From contig CAIMFH010000132.1 of NCBI GenBank assembly GCA_903840265.1, positions 28,634 through 92,633 of the forward strand: a stretch of 64,000 nt of DNA, read 5' to 3'. The translations under genes and the position numbers were made by a program. Origin of the DNA: an uncultured Schlesneria sp. GTDB lineage: Bacteria > Planctomycetota > Planctomycetia > Planctomycetales > Planctomycetaceae. Positions 35,814-45,636 of the stretch are shown piece after piece (position 1 is the stretch's first letter; every line of letters begins with the position of its first letter). The notes under the pieces are model-generated. The model was not told the origin of the DNA. It worked only from the letters and a program-made list of their open reading frames with translations, and did no database searches.

Positions 35814-38800
35814 TCAAGCGAGACGATTCTGGCTGAACGCGTTCGCCAGCGATGCGTCAGCCACGCTTTCACAGCCAGTCATTTGTGCGACGAGAGCCCC
35901 CTGAATATCGAGGAACTCGATATCAGCTCGAATCGTGTGTTCCGTGGCTTGAGTCACCTTGACGACGATCTTGATACCGCTGGTCGGGAACACTTTTCGG
36001 AACTGGCGATAGCTGCCAATCGCACACGGCAGGCAGGGCATGCCACGTTGCTCCTGAGTCCACAAGATCACTGCCTGCAGAGCTCCGTCGATCGATAGCG
36101 GATCGGCCAACCAGGCACTGCGGAAGGGGTCGTGCATCCAGGCCCAGGGTGCCGGAGAGGTTCTCGACGCCACGATAATTCCGTCTGGCGAACACGCTTC
36201 GACGGCCGCAATCCCCTGCAGATGCGGGCCATGGAACAGTTTTGTCGCATACGCCGTCGTCATCTCCTGCGAGTAGGAGTGACGAGTGACCTGCAGTTGC
36301 GGCAGCGGATTCGTCGGCAGTTGTGCCGACAAAATCACGTTGCCAGCCGCGTGGATCGTCTCGCGTCCGCCGTTGCTTCCAATCAATTGTGTTCGAATTG
36401 TGAATCGAGTTCCCACGCGAACGGGCTTACCCACCATGACACGGAACAAAAGCTTGTCATTGCGATCCATTCTCACACCGTGGAAAACACGGAAGTCATC
36501 GAAGCCTTCCAGTTCCAAGCCCGGGTTGTGGTGGATCGCACCGTGAGCCAGCCACTCCAGGATGATCGCCACCGGGACGACAGCCTTGCCACCGATGACG
36601 TGCGACTCCAGATAGGGAGATTGTTGAACGTCGATGCTCTTCTCGAACGCGATCTTGAGTTCGCTGGATGGCTCACTCATGACAGCGGCCGAGGCTGCTG
36701 GAGTCGACGGCGCGGTAGTAGGTGGGTCAGTCTTCCCAAGCACCAGCACCTCAACTGGCCGGCTTCCTGTCTGAGATAGTTCCTGGACGACCAGCTTCGC
36801 ACCGTCGGCCAGCGGGATCAATCCGACTTGCTCGGCGGCGAACAACTTCTTCAGACCACCGGTCACCATGCCGCCGTCCCATGGTCCCCAGTTAAACGAA
36901 ACCACATGACACTGCCGATTTTCGATCGAGAACTGACGAGCCAGCTTATTGAGAACTTCGTTCGCCATCGCGTAATCGCACTGACCGACGCGGCCGTAGC
37001 GAGCCGTATAGGACGAGAACAGGCACAGCATACGCAGTTGATCATGTCGGATCGCACCAAGTACGTTGCGCAGACCTGTTACCTTAGTCTGATAGACGCG
37101 ATCAAACTGTTCTCGCGTTTTGTCTTCGATCCGTTGATCGGCCAGAACTCCCGCTCCATGGATGACCCCTCGAATCGGTCCATGTTGGTTTTGTAGTTGC
37201 ACAAGCAGCAGCCGAACTGCGGCCAGATCGCGAATGTCGACCGCGTGGTATTCCACAGGAGCACCCAGCGATCGCAGACGATTCAGCGTGGATGTCACTT
37301 CGCGGCCAGCCAAGACTTGGCGGAGCTGAGATTCGATCTCTTTGGGTAACGTTCCCTTTGGTAGATTTCGAATCAAGGCCTGCTTGATCTCGACATCACT
37401 CGAAGCGCTCCGCAACCACTCCGGTTCTGCAGCAGGTTCGGGACTACGACCGAGAATTGCGAGTCGGCACTTCCACTGGTCTACCGCAGCCAGAGCCGCT
37501 TCAGCCGTAACACCACGAGCCCCGCCGCTGACAATCACCAGATCGCCCGGCTGGATTGCAGATGCGCTCGTGCTAAAAGTACTGAGTGACTGTTCGACAA
37601 CAGTCGGCGTCGTGGCACCCCTTGGCGAAAGGCCGATCTCGACCGGACCTTTGCGGAATAACTGATCGACAATTTGAACAGCTGCGTCGTTCGCCGATCC
37701 CCAGTCGCTCGAGACATCGATTGCTTTACACGTCACGTCCGGCCATTCACGAGCTGCCGATTTGGTCAGCCCCGCCAATCCACCAGAGAGTGGATCGGAT
37801 AAAGCTTGCTGACCTTCAAATCCGAATTGTCCATCCAGGTGAGCGACTGTCGCGAATACGCTGGCACCTGCTATTGCCGTCTGCCGCAACGCGGGACCAG
37901 CCTTCTGCAAGAGCTCGATCGCTCGCCACAGGTGACGATCCTGCGTTCCCTCAGCGTGTGCAATCACGATCAACCCGGCCAACTGAGCTGGAGCGGTCGT
38001 GGCACTCGGCTCGTCCAATTGAATTAGCCGTGGCTTCAACCCACGCCTGGTTAACTCGGCAGCAATCTGCAGCGACAAACCGAGACCGTCATCCGTGATC
38101 CAGACCTCAGCACCACGAACGATTGGCAGTTCAGGCAGCGGAGGCAGCGATTCTGAGCGAACGATACTGCGAACAAGAGTTGATGGCTGGGTTAGCGGCT
38201 GTCCCGCCGAAGCAGCATGGGCCGCTATCGCCGAGACGGAAGCTGCTGATACGCTTACTGAGGCGGCAACATTTGGCGCAACAATATTTCCGGAGCTTCG
38301 TGCTTCCGCGAGCGCGACAACATCGCCCAAGGTGTGCAACGAACCAAGTTCTTCGGGTTTGAACGCGGGCAGGTTCGTGACCCGCTCTTGCAGCGCCGAC
38401 AGGATTTCGACGCGCTTGATGGAATCGATTCCCAAATCGTGATCCAAGCTCATCCCCAGACTCAGCATCTCAGTGGGATAGCCCGTCTTTTCTGATACCA
38501 CAGCGAGCACAGTTGCTGACAAGGCTGGGCCTGCCGCAGCGGCTGACGTTGTCGCCGGAGTAGTACTGAATGCTGAGTACTTAGCACTCTCTGCTGGTTG
38601 CGGTGCCGGCGTAGCAGGCAACAGCGTTGAGTTGGTCGGTGAGGTACCGCTCGCGGCACTCCTCGCCTCTGCCAGCGTCACCACATCACCCAACGTATGC
38701 AACGAACCAAGCTCTTCGGGCTTGAACGCGGGCAGGTTCGCCACTCGCTCCTGCAGAGCCGATAGGATCTCGACCCGCTTGATGGAATCGATTCCCAGGT

Positions 38801-41800
38801 CGTGATCGAGGCTCATGCCCAAGTTCAGCATCTCGGTAGGATAGCCCGTCTTTTCTGAGACGACAGCGAGAACGGTGGCTGACAACGCTGGGACTGCGGC
38901 AACGGCCAAAGTTGTCGCAGGAGTACTGAGTACTGAGTGCTGAGTACTCTGTACTGGCTGCAGTGCGGGGGCAGCAGGCAGCGGAGTTGGGGGCGATAAA
39001 GACACTTGATTCAACAGCGTTGCGTTGACTAGTGACGTGCCACTCGCAGCACTTCGTGCCTCAGCAAGAGCAACCACATCACCTAACGTGTGCAGTGATC
39101 CAAGTTCATCTGGCTTGAACGCAGGCAGGTTCGTCACGCGTTCCTGCAGAGCCGACAGAATTTCAACCCGTTTGATCGAGTCGATTCCCAGATCATGATC
39201 GAGACTCATCCCCAAGCTGAGCATCTCAGTCGGATAGCCGGTCTTCTCTGAGACGACAGCAAGGACGGTGGCTGAGAGCGATGGGACTGCAGCAGCGGCC
39301 GACGTTGCCGCCGGAACCGTACTGAGTACTGAGTACTGAGTACTCTGTACCGGCTGCGGAGCCGTCACCGACGATGCCGGAGCGGCAACCTGTACAGATG
39401 CAGGTGCCGGTGAACCAGCGGTGCCACTCGCAGCACTTCGTGCCTCAGCAAGAGCCACCACATCACCCAACGTATGTAGTGATCCAAGTTCGTCTGGCTT
39501 GAACGCAGGCAGGTTCGCGACTCGCTCCTGCAACGCCGACAGGATCTCAACTCGCTTGATCGAATCGATCCCGAGATCGTGATCCAGGCTCATGCCCAAG
39601 CTGAGCATCTCAGTGGGATAGCCGGTCTTTTCAGACACCACAGCGAGGACGGTGGACGATAGCGATGGTCCCGCGATCGCATTCACAGACGTACTCGGTG
39701 CTGAGTACTGAGTACTGAGTGGCGGCTGCGTCGCGGTCGCAGACGACAGTATCGGAGCAGCGGGCGTTGGTTGCGGCACCAGTGAAGCAACGACACCATT
39801 CGTGGCACTTCGCGCTTCGGCAAGAGCGACAACATCACCCAACGTGTGCAGCGATCCAAGTTCGTCTGGCTTAAATGCAGGCAGATTCGCAACTCGCTCC
39901 TGAAGAGCGGAGAGGATTTCAACTCGCTTGATGGAATCGATCCCGAGATCGTGATCCAGGCTCATCCCCAAGCTGAGCATCTCGGTGGGATAGCCGGTTT
40001 TTTCAGAGACGACAGCAAGCACAGTGGTCGACAAGACTGAGGTAACCGCAGTCGCGGTGGGTGCTGCGGCTGATGCAGGTGCTTTCTGTAGTATGCTCGG
40101 CACAACCAGCGGCGAAGCCACCGGGACTGTCGTACTAGGTACTGAGTACTGAGTACTGAGTACTGGCTGCGGAGCCGCGGGCGGAGCGACCAGAGGCTTC
40201 GTCGTCGGAGCAACATCTGCGAGCAGCGGAATAAACGGTCTTTGAGTCGCAGCCGCAACGACTGGCGCCTCGAACAAAGCCCTCGGTGCTGCTGACTTCG
40301 GCGCGGAGTTTCCCAAGGTCAGTTCAAGTTGTCGGCGCGATAGCTCTTCAAATGTGCGCAAGGCGGCTTCTTGCGATTCCAGAAACCGCTGATGAATCCG
40401 TGCGGTCTCTTCCTGCATCTGCTTTAACGTCTGCAGGTGCTGTTGAACCGTGGCAATCGCTTCCGAGGACAAAGCGTTCCCTTCGTGACGGGGCTCAGAG
40501 GGCGTCGTCGTCACAGCAGGCACCGGTAAGGCTGCGGGTAGTGGCAACGGAAGAGGAGGACTATTCTGGGCCGGCAGACTCGCGACTGGCGCCACCGTCG
40601 GTTGTGACAGTGGCTCGTTGACCGGAGGCTGATTTAGAACCGGAGTCGGCGCGAGTGGCGTCTGCGCTGCAGGCACAACCATTGGCGGGCGAGGTGGCAG
40701 TGCCGTTCGTGGCTTCACGTAGTTGGCTCCGCAGATGGGAATTCGCAATCGACTCGACTGAACTTCAACAGCAGGGGCTTGCGGATCCCAGGCATCCAGC
40801 CGCACGGCTCGTCCCGATGCTGATAACTGCGCCAAGGCGTGAGCCAGATCAAAGACACCGCCTCGTCGACCATTGGAAGAATCAACGGCGATGGCTCGGA
40901 ACTCACGACCGCTCAGAATCGAATTCACGAGGCCCGTCAAAACGCCACCCGGACCAACTTCCAGAAACGTCCGCACGCCGTCCGCGTACATCTGCTCAAT
41001 TTCGTGAACGAAGTTGACCGGTCGAGCCAACTGCGACGCCAGCAAGTCACGCGCGGCAGTCGGATCAGCCGGATACTCGGCTCCCGTGCTATTCGCATAG
41101 ACCGGCATTTGCGACGGCGCAAATTCGACAACTTCCAACTCTGGCCGGAAGGCTCGGCTGGCAGTGGCCACCAAAGGGCTATGGAATGCGGCGGCAACTT
41201 GCAGTTTCTTCCCACGCAGATTTCGTTGCGAGAACAACGCCGAAGCTCGATCAATTTCGGGGATCCGGCCCGACAGCACAATTTGGTTCGGGCTGTTGTA
41301 ATTGGCCACAACTAAATCGACTGCCATCTCTTTAATGGCCGCTTCGACCTGCGTCAGCGGAGCTCCCACGGCCAGCATTCCGCCGTCGACTTCTTGGGCT
41401 TCTGCCATCAGTCGACCACGTAGCATCGACAACCGGTAGAGCGTCTTCGGAGCAAAGCGGCGTGAAGCGCAGAGCGCCGTCAGTTCACCATAGCTATGTC
41501 CCGCAGCGGCTTCGGGGTGAACACCGAATTGTTCGAGGATTGCCAACGCACCCAGGCTGACTGCGCCAATAGCCGGTTGAGCCACCTGCGTCGCTCGGAG
41601 ATCGTTGTCCTGTGCATCGCGAGCGCCCTGCGACCAGGCCGGTGCCGGGTAGACGAAGTCGGTCAACTTGTTCATCGCGCGGACGGGACCGCTTTCGACT
41701 CGTGACGCAAAGACTTCGTTCGCTTCTGACAGCACATCGTTCATCGCCGGGAAGCGGCAAGCCAACTCGCGCAGCATCCCGATATATTGCGAACCTTGCC

Positions 41801-43544
41801 CCGGGAACAAGACTCCCAAGCGGCCCGAGGCTGCTCCGCGACCATAGTAAGCCCCATCGGGTGTCGACCAGTCGGCGCGATCAGAGTACTTCTCCAACAT
41901 CGTCACTGCACCGGCGACGATCTTCGCGACATCTGTCTTGTCGCGTTCCACGACGAACAACAGTCGATGAGCGTGTGTCGGCTGAAATGATGCACGCGTG
42001 GCTGTCGCGCGTGTTCGTGCCGCGGCCCAATCACCAACTTGCGACCACGCCTGCAACTGGCTGACGAGTTGCGGCTGGCTATCGGCCGACAACGCGACAA
42101 TCTGCACATCGCCGTCCCAATCAGGTGTTTCAAAGTTTTGCGGAGACTCTTCCAGCACGCAGTGGAAGTTGCTCCCCCCGAATCCGAACGCACTGACCGC
42201 GGCACGACGAGGATACCCGTTCGGCTTCACCCACGGCCGTGCTTCTGTGTTCACATAGAACGGAGAGTCTTCGGCGAGGATCGCGGCCGGGGGCTGGCTG
42301 ACCTTGATCGTCGGTGGTAGCACGCGATGTTGCAGGGCCAGAATCGCCTTGATGATCCCGGCCGCACCAGCAGCGGCTTTCGTATGGCCGATCTGAGACT
42401 TAATCGATCCGACCGCACACCAGGGACCGCGACGACCTGTCGCTTTGTAGACTTGCATCAAACCAGAAACTTCGGTGGCATCCCCCACCTTGGTCCCGGT
42501 GCCATGCGCTTCGACAAGCTCCACTGTGTCGGGGCTGATGCCCGCCACCTTGTAAGCATCCTGCAGACAGCGAACTTGCCCTTCTGCTTTGGGAGCGTAA
42601 ACCGCATTCCCCGCGCCGTCGCTGGACGTGCCGATCCCTTTTAGAACTGCATAAATCCGGTCCCCATCTCGCTCCGCGTCAGCCAGACGTTTCAGAACGA
42701 CGATTCCCGTGCCCTCACCCAGGATCGTGCCATCCGCGGTTTCCGAGAATGGCTTCGCATCTCCAGATGGCGAAAGTGCCGGAGTCTTGCTGAAGCACAT
42801 GAACATAAAGATGTCGTTGAAGGTGTCGATCCCACCCGTCACGACCATGTCGCTGCGTCCAGTCCACAGTTCCAGCGAGGCGAGATGGATCGCCGACAAC
42901 GAACTCGCACACGCCGCATCCACGACACAGTTCGTTCCATGCAAGTCGAGACGGTTCGCGATTCGGCCGGCGACGACATTGCCCAACAGACCCGGGAACG
43001 AATTCTCTTGCCAGGGGACGTAGCTCTCCGAGATGCGCTGCACGACATCAGCCGCCACATCATCGGGCACGCCGGCATCCTTCAGGGCCTTCTTCCAGCG
43101 AGGATGCCCCAAGCGAGCTCCCAGCGGAATCACCATCTCCAGCGTCCCGGTCACCCCCAGGATGCAGCCGACGCGAGACCGATCGAATTGTCGCCCTGCC
43201 CCGTATCCGGCATGCTCCAGAGCGCGCTTGGCTCCGACCAGACCCAGCAGTTGCGACGTATCGATCGCTTCGAGGTTGTTCGGCGAGATCCCATATTCGA
43301 GCGGATCGAACGGGACGGGAGACAGAAAGCCCCCGCGCCGCGCGTACGTCATGTCCGGCGTCTTTTGATTGGCATCGAAATAGTCGTCGGGGTTCCAATG
43401 CGTGGCAGGAACCTCAGTGATCGCATCGACCCCACGCCGGATGTTCGACCAGAACTGGTCCAGACTATCAGCTTTGGGAAAGAGCGCACTCAGGCCGACG
43501 ACGGCCAGCGGAGGTTGGGCGAGGGCAGGTTGATTCAAGGACAT
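35814..43544 (-). CDS. PfaA-like multidomain PUFA/polyketide synthase (KS-AT-5xACP-KR-DH)
   Basis: 2576 residues. Ketosynthase about 12-470 with active Cys212 (DAACASS), EAHGTGT and the later His. Malonyl/acyl transferase about 575-880 with Ser684 (GHSYGE). A Pro/Ala/Gln-rich stretch with a coiled segment about 980-1130. Five tandem ACPs whose phosphopantetheine serines (LGIDSIKR) are at 1204, 1328, 1456, 1587 and 1708. Ketoreductase about 1990-2230 (VSGGARGVT for NADPH; SSYTARYGRVGQCDYAMAN). A C-terminal hot-dog dehydratase has HVIGGKAVVP near 2315 and DGALQ near 2487. This order is that of PfaA of omega-3 fatty-acid synthases, except that the dehydratase looks complete. It is expected to build a polyunsaturated or modified long acyl chain in the cytoplasm. 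The pfaD-like gene is just upstream. Confidence 0.93.
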   Translation of the reverse strand: MSLNQPALAQPPLAVVGLSALFPKADSLDQFWSNIRRGVDAITEVPATHWNPDDYFDANQKTPDMTYARRGGFLSPVPFDPLEYGISPNNLEAIDTSQLLGLVGAKRALEHAGYGAGRQFDRSRVGCILGVTGTLEMVIPLGARLGHPRWKKALKDAGVPDDVAADVVQRISESYVPWQENSFPGLLGNVVAGRIANRLDLHGTNCVVDAACASSLSAIHLASLELWTGRSDMVVTGGIDTFNDIFMFMCFSKTPALSPSGDAKPFSETADGTILGEGTGIVVLKRLADAERDGDRIYAVLKGIGTSSDGAGNAVYAPKAEGQVRCLQDAYKVAGISPDTVELVEAHGTGTKVGDATEVSGLMQVYKATGRRGPWCAVGSIKSQIGHTKAAAGAAGIIKAILALQHRVLPPTIKVSQPPAAILAEDSPFYVNTEARPWVKPNGYPRRAAVSAFGFGGSNFHCVLEESPQNFETPDWDGDVQIVALSADSQPQLVSQLQAWSQVGDWAAARTRATATRASFQPTHAHRLLFVVERDKTDVAKIVAGAVTMLEKYSDRADWSTPDGAYYGRGAASGRLGVLFPGQGSQYIGMLRELACRFPAMNDVLSEANEVFASRVESGPVRAMNKLTDFVYPAPAWSQGARDAQDNDLRATQVAQPAIGAVSLGALAILEQFGVHPEAAAGHSYGELTALCASRRFAPKTLYRLSMLRGRLMAEAQEVDGGMLAVGAPLTQVEAAIKEMAVDLVVANYNSPNQIVLSGRIPEIDRASALFSQRNLRGKKLQVAAAFHSPLVATASRAFRPELEVVEFAPSQMPVYANSTGAEYPADPTAARDLLASQLARPVNFVHEIEQMYADGVRTFLEVGPGGVLTGLVNSILSGREFRAIAVDSSNGRRGGVFDLAHALAQLSASGRAVRLDAWDPQAPAVEVQSSRLRIPICGANYVKPRTALPPRPPMVVPAAQTPLAPTPVLNQPPVNEPLSQPTVAPVASLPAQNSPPLPLPLPAALPVPAVTTTPSEPRHEGNALSSEAIATVQQHLQTLKQMQEETARIHQRFLESQEAALRTFEELSRRQLELTLGNSAPKSAAPRALFEAPVVAAATQRPFIPLLADVAPTTKPLVAPPAAPQPVLSTQYSVPSTTVPVASPLVVPSILQKAPASAAAPTATAVTSVLSTTVLAVVSEKTGYPTEMLSLGMSLDHDLGIDSIKRVEILSALQERVANLPAFKPDELGSLHTLGDVVALAEARSATNGVVASLVPQPTPAAPILSSATATQPPLSTQYSAPSTSVNAIAGPSLSSTVLAVVSEKTGYPTEMLSLGMSLDHDLGIDSIKRVEILSALQERVANLPAFKPDELGSLHTLGDVVALAEARSAASGTAGSPAPASVQVAAPASSVTAPQPVQSTQYSVLSTVPAATSAAAAVPSLSATVLAVVSEKTGYPTEMLSLGMSLDHDLGIDSIKRVEILSALQERVTNLPAFKPDELGSLHTLGDVVALAEARSAASGTSLVNATLLNQVSLSPPTPLPAAPALQPVQSTQHSVLSTPATTLAVAAVPALSATVLAVVSEKTGYPTEMLNLGMSLDHDLGIDSIKRVEILSALQERVANLPAFKPEELGSLHTLGDVVTLAEARSAASGTSPTNSTLLPATPAPQPAESAKYSAFSTTPATTSAAAAGPALSATVLAVVSEKTGYPTEMLSLGMSLDHDLGIDSIKRVEILSALQERVTNLPAFKPEELGSLHTLGDVVALAEARSSGNIVAPNVAASVSVSAASVSAIAAHAASAGQPLTQPSTLVRSIVRSESLPPLPELPIVRGAEVWITDDGLGLSLQIAAELTRRGLKPRLIQLDEPSATTAPAQLAGLIVIAHAEGTQDRHLWRAIELLQKAGPALRQTAIAGASVFATVAHLDGQFGFEGQQALSDPLSGGLAGLTKSAAREWPDVTCKAIDVSSDWGSANDAAVQIVDQLFRKGPVEIGLSPRGATTPTVVEQSLSTFSTSASAIQPGDLVIVSGGARGVTAEAALAAVDQWKCRLAILGRSPEPAAEPEWLRSASSDVEIKQALIRNLPKGTLPKEIESQLRQVLAGREVTSTLNRLRSLGAPVEYHAVDIRDLAAVRLLLVQLQNQHGPIRGVIHGAGVLADQRIEDKTREQFDRVYQTKVTGLRNVLGAIRHDQLRMLCLFSSYTARYGRVGQCDYAMANEVLNKLARQFSIENRQCHVVSFNWGPWDGGMVTGGLKKLFAAEQVGLIPLADGAKLVVQELSQTGSRPVEVLVLGKTDPPTTAPSTPAASAAVMSEPSSELKIAFEKSIDVQQSPYLESHVIGGKAVVPVAIILEWLAHGAIHHNPGLELEGFDDFRVFHGVRMDRNDKLLFRVMVGKPVRVGTRFTIRTQLIGSNGGRETIHAAGNVILSAQLPTNPLPQLQVTRHSYSQEMTTAYATKLFHGPHLQGIAAVEACSPDGIIVASRTSPAPWAWMHDPFRSAWLADPLSIDGALQAVILWTQEQRGMPCLPCAIGSYRQFRKVFPTSGIKIVVKVTQATEHTIRADIEFLDIQGALVAQMTGCESVADASLANAFSQNRLA
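38563..40166 (-). repeat. Five ACP-linker modules, each with a 35-bp heptanucleotide array
   Basis: Tandem modules of about 363-393 bp inside the PfaA-like gene, each an ACP domain preceded by a Pro/Ala linker. Every linker contains five consecutive 7-bp units of the GTACTGA type (plus-strand notation): 40132-40166, 39691-39725, 39319-39353, 38923-38957 and 38563-38597. The leftmost copy is most degenerate and 40132-40166 is the cleanest. Translation gives the recurring QSTQYSVLST segment. ACP domains are almost identical at the protein level. Confidence 0.88.
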
Positions 43545-43657
43545 TCGCCTATCTCGGGGAAGCAGTGGTCACGGCTTGCTTATGGGTGGCTGGGGTTGAG
43601 GGCCTTGCCCGAATCCCCAGAATCTTCCGAACGTCAATTCTTGGGTCAGACAAAGCA

Positions 43658-45316
43658 CTAGTGGGGTTCCGCGAAGGATCGCAATTGATTCATCTCACGC
43701 GGGACAATTTGAGCGGCGGTGGGTGGTAGCGGGAATCCCTGGCTGCGTAGAACGTTGATTCGCTGGATGACGGCAGCACCGTACAGCAGATTGTACGCAA
43801 CTGTCGCGACTCGGCGATGTCCCGGCTGGGCCAAAAATGTTCCGCGGGTCCATTCGTTAAACGCTCCCATCGCCGGCCCGCACCAGATCTGGTAGTCCAG
43901 CCGTCGCGAAGGTTCGCCGCTGTTGGCCCACCGCGAGGACTGACCCAGATACCAGCGAAAGACCAATGCCATCTTATGCTTAGGGTCACGGTTGCCGCGT
44001 TCCACCTGAGCCGGATCGCGAGTCGAGAAGTAGTCGCAAGTCTGCCGCCAGACTTCGTCCAGCGATTCGCGGAACAGATTCTTCTCCAGCCAATCGCGAT
44101 CGCCCGCAGGAATCTCTTCGATACTTTTGTTGGCTCGATACGCTTCGTACAGCTTCGCCGCCCGCATTGGAAACATGGTGCCGCGTTTCAAGACCTGGAC
44201 TTTCACACCCATTTCAAACATGTCGGCACACGGGCACATTGTCGTGTCGGCCTGTTCCGCTTCGGCCAGCATCTGACGAACGGAGTCACACGTGCCCGAT
44301 TCAACACACGCCTGCTGCACGGACCCCACAAGAATATAAGCCGCCCCCATCGCCAGTGCGGCTGCGGCGGAAGCGGGGGTCGAAATCCCACCCGCCGCTC
44401 CCACTCGCAACGGTTGAGCGAACCGATACTGAGTCATCGCCCGGTCTCGGAGCGCGATAATCGTCGGCAACAACGTCAAGGCGGGGCGGTTGTCGGTGTG
44501 TCCTCCGGAATCCGCTTCGGCCGTAATGTCCTGGGCAATTGGAATTTCTTGAGCCAGTTGCGCCTGCTCCGGGGTGATCGCTCCCTCTTCAATCAGATGT
44601 GCCAGGATCTTGGCAGGCGGCGGCGCAAAGAACTTCGAACCAACCTCAATGCGGCTGACTTTCGCGATTACACGATTCGGTGTGACGATCTTGCCGGTCG
44701 CGTCGCGATGGATGCCGTGCAATCGATAGCGAACAACATGCGGAGTTAGATCCAGATAGGCTGACGCTTCGACAAGCCTGACGTTGCGACGCAGGTACAG
44801 GTCGACAATCGCCTTCTCCAGCGCCTGCTCGTTGGGGCTGTGAATCAGATTGAAACCAAACGGATATGAACGACCTGCCGCAGCAGTCTGATGAGCCGTA
44901 ATTCGATCAATCGCCTGCTCGACTCGAGACAGCGACAACCCAGCCGCACCAAAGAACCCCAGCATGCCGCAACGCGCCATCTCTTCGACGATCTCGACTG
45001 ATCCAATCCCCGCCGCCATCGCGCCGGAGACGTAGGCGTAACCCAACCCATGATCTTCGCGAAACGATCGATCACCCAACTGGTTCAAGCTGGTCGGCGG
45101 TACAAACCCGGTGACAGGATACGAATTCGCATCCCCAGAAAGTCGACCGATGCTGGCCGAACCACCACGACCGATCGCCGGTCCTTGAGTCGTATTGACG
45201 ATCACCAGCGGCGCTGAAATATCCTGCACCGCGGCGGCGATCGATTCGCTATCCATCGCGAGTGACCCGCCAGCGGCTGACCATTCTCCGAGAACGGGGG
45301 TTGAGGTTTGCGTCAT
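43658..45316 (-). CDS. PfaD-like enoyl reductase of PUFA/polyketide synthase
   Basis: 552 residues from ATG 45316 (MTQTSTPVLGEWSAAGG); a longer in-frame start at 45436 adds 40 unconserved residues. Family features: LGYAYVSGAMAAGIGSVE, PYGFNLIHSPNE-like PFGFNLIHSPNEQ, GGISTPASAAAALAMGAAYILVGSVQQA for FMN binding in the 2-nitropropane-dioxygenase-like barrel, and a C-terminal helical domain (KMALVFRWYLGQSSRWANSG). PfaD proteins are trans-acting enoyl reductases for Pfa-type synthases. It lies 113 bp upstream of the PfaA-like gene in the same direction, presumably one transcript. No PfaB, PfaC or phosphopantetheinyl transferase gene is nearby. Confidence 0.93.
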   Translation of the reverse strand: MTQTSTPVLGEWSAAGGSLAMDSESIAAAVQDISAPLVIVNTTQGPAIGRGGSASIGRLSGDANSYPVTGFVPPTSLNQLGDRSFREDHGLGYAYVSGAMAAGIGSVEIVEEMARCGMLGFFGAAGLSLSRVEQAIDRITAHQTAAAGRSYPFGFNLIHSPNEQALEKAIVDLYLRRNVRLVEASAYLDLTPHVVRYRLHGIHRDATGKIVTPNRVIAKVSRIEVGSKFFAPPPAKILAHLIEEGAITPEQAQLAQEIPIAQDITAEADSGGHTDNRPALTLLPTIIALRDRAMTQYRFAQPLRVGAAGGISTPASAAAALAMGAAYILVGSVQQACVESGTCDSVRQMLAEAEQADTTMCPCADMFEMGVKVQVLKRGTMFPMRAAKLYEAYRANKSIEEIPAGDRDWLEKNLFRESLDEVWRQTCDYFSTRDPAQVERGNRDPKHKMALVFRWYLGQSSRWANSGEPSRRLDYQIWCGPAMGAFNEWTRGTFLAQPGHRRVATVAYNLLYGAAVIQRINVLRSQGFPLPPTAAQIVPREMNQLRSFAEPH

Positions 45317-45525
45317 GACGGTCCGGATGGCTGTTGTTTGCGAGGCATAACTCACTCGGATCGACAGCGTCCTGGTGGAGCGCGGCCAATTCGGGCGAAG
45401 GGCATACAGTATAAAAGTCGACCCGACCAGTTGCACGCGGCGAGATTACGGAACTTGCCTTCCCGCCCCGATATGGAGGAAAGAATCGATGAGTTCTGCC
45501 GCGCCGTTGCGTTTTGGCAACATAT

Positions 45526-45555
45526 TGACAGGCTGTACTAGCACCCCGTAGCCTG
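45526..45555 (+). promoter_or_regulatory. Sigma70-type promoter with TTGACAGGCTG -35 region
   Basis: TTGACA at 45526-45531, 18-bp spacer, TAGCCT at 45550-45555; predicted transcription start about 75 bp before the STN gene at 45637. The 12 bases ATATTGACAGGC plus TG recur at 50028-50040 before the YhcH-family gene. Confidence 0.5.
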
Positions 45556-45636
45556 ATGGGTTCATTTCACAAATCAGATCAAAACGCATTCGCGACCCCA
45601 AAGTTGCTCACACATTCGCAAGACGGGACTGGAATC

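Noticed and set aside
38563..40166. ACP modules considered as a CRISPR or integron-like array
   Set aside because: They are in-frame ACP domains with conserved phosphopantetheine serines.
35814..43544. PfaA-like gene as a type I polyketide antibiotic synthase
   Set aside because: Tandem ACPs, domain order and the adjacent PfaD favour a PUFA-type secondary lipid synthase.
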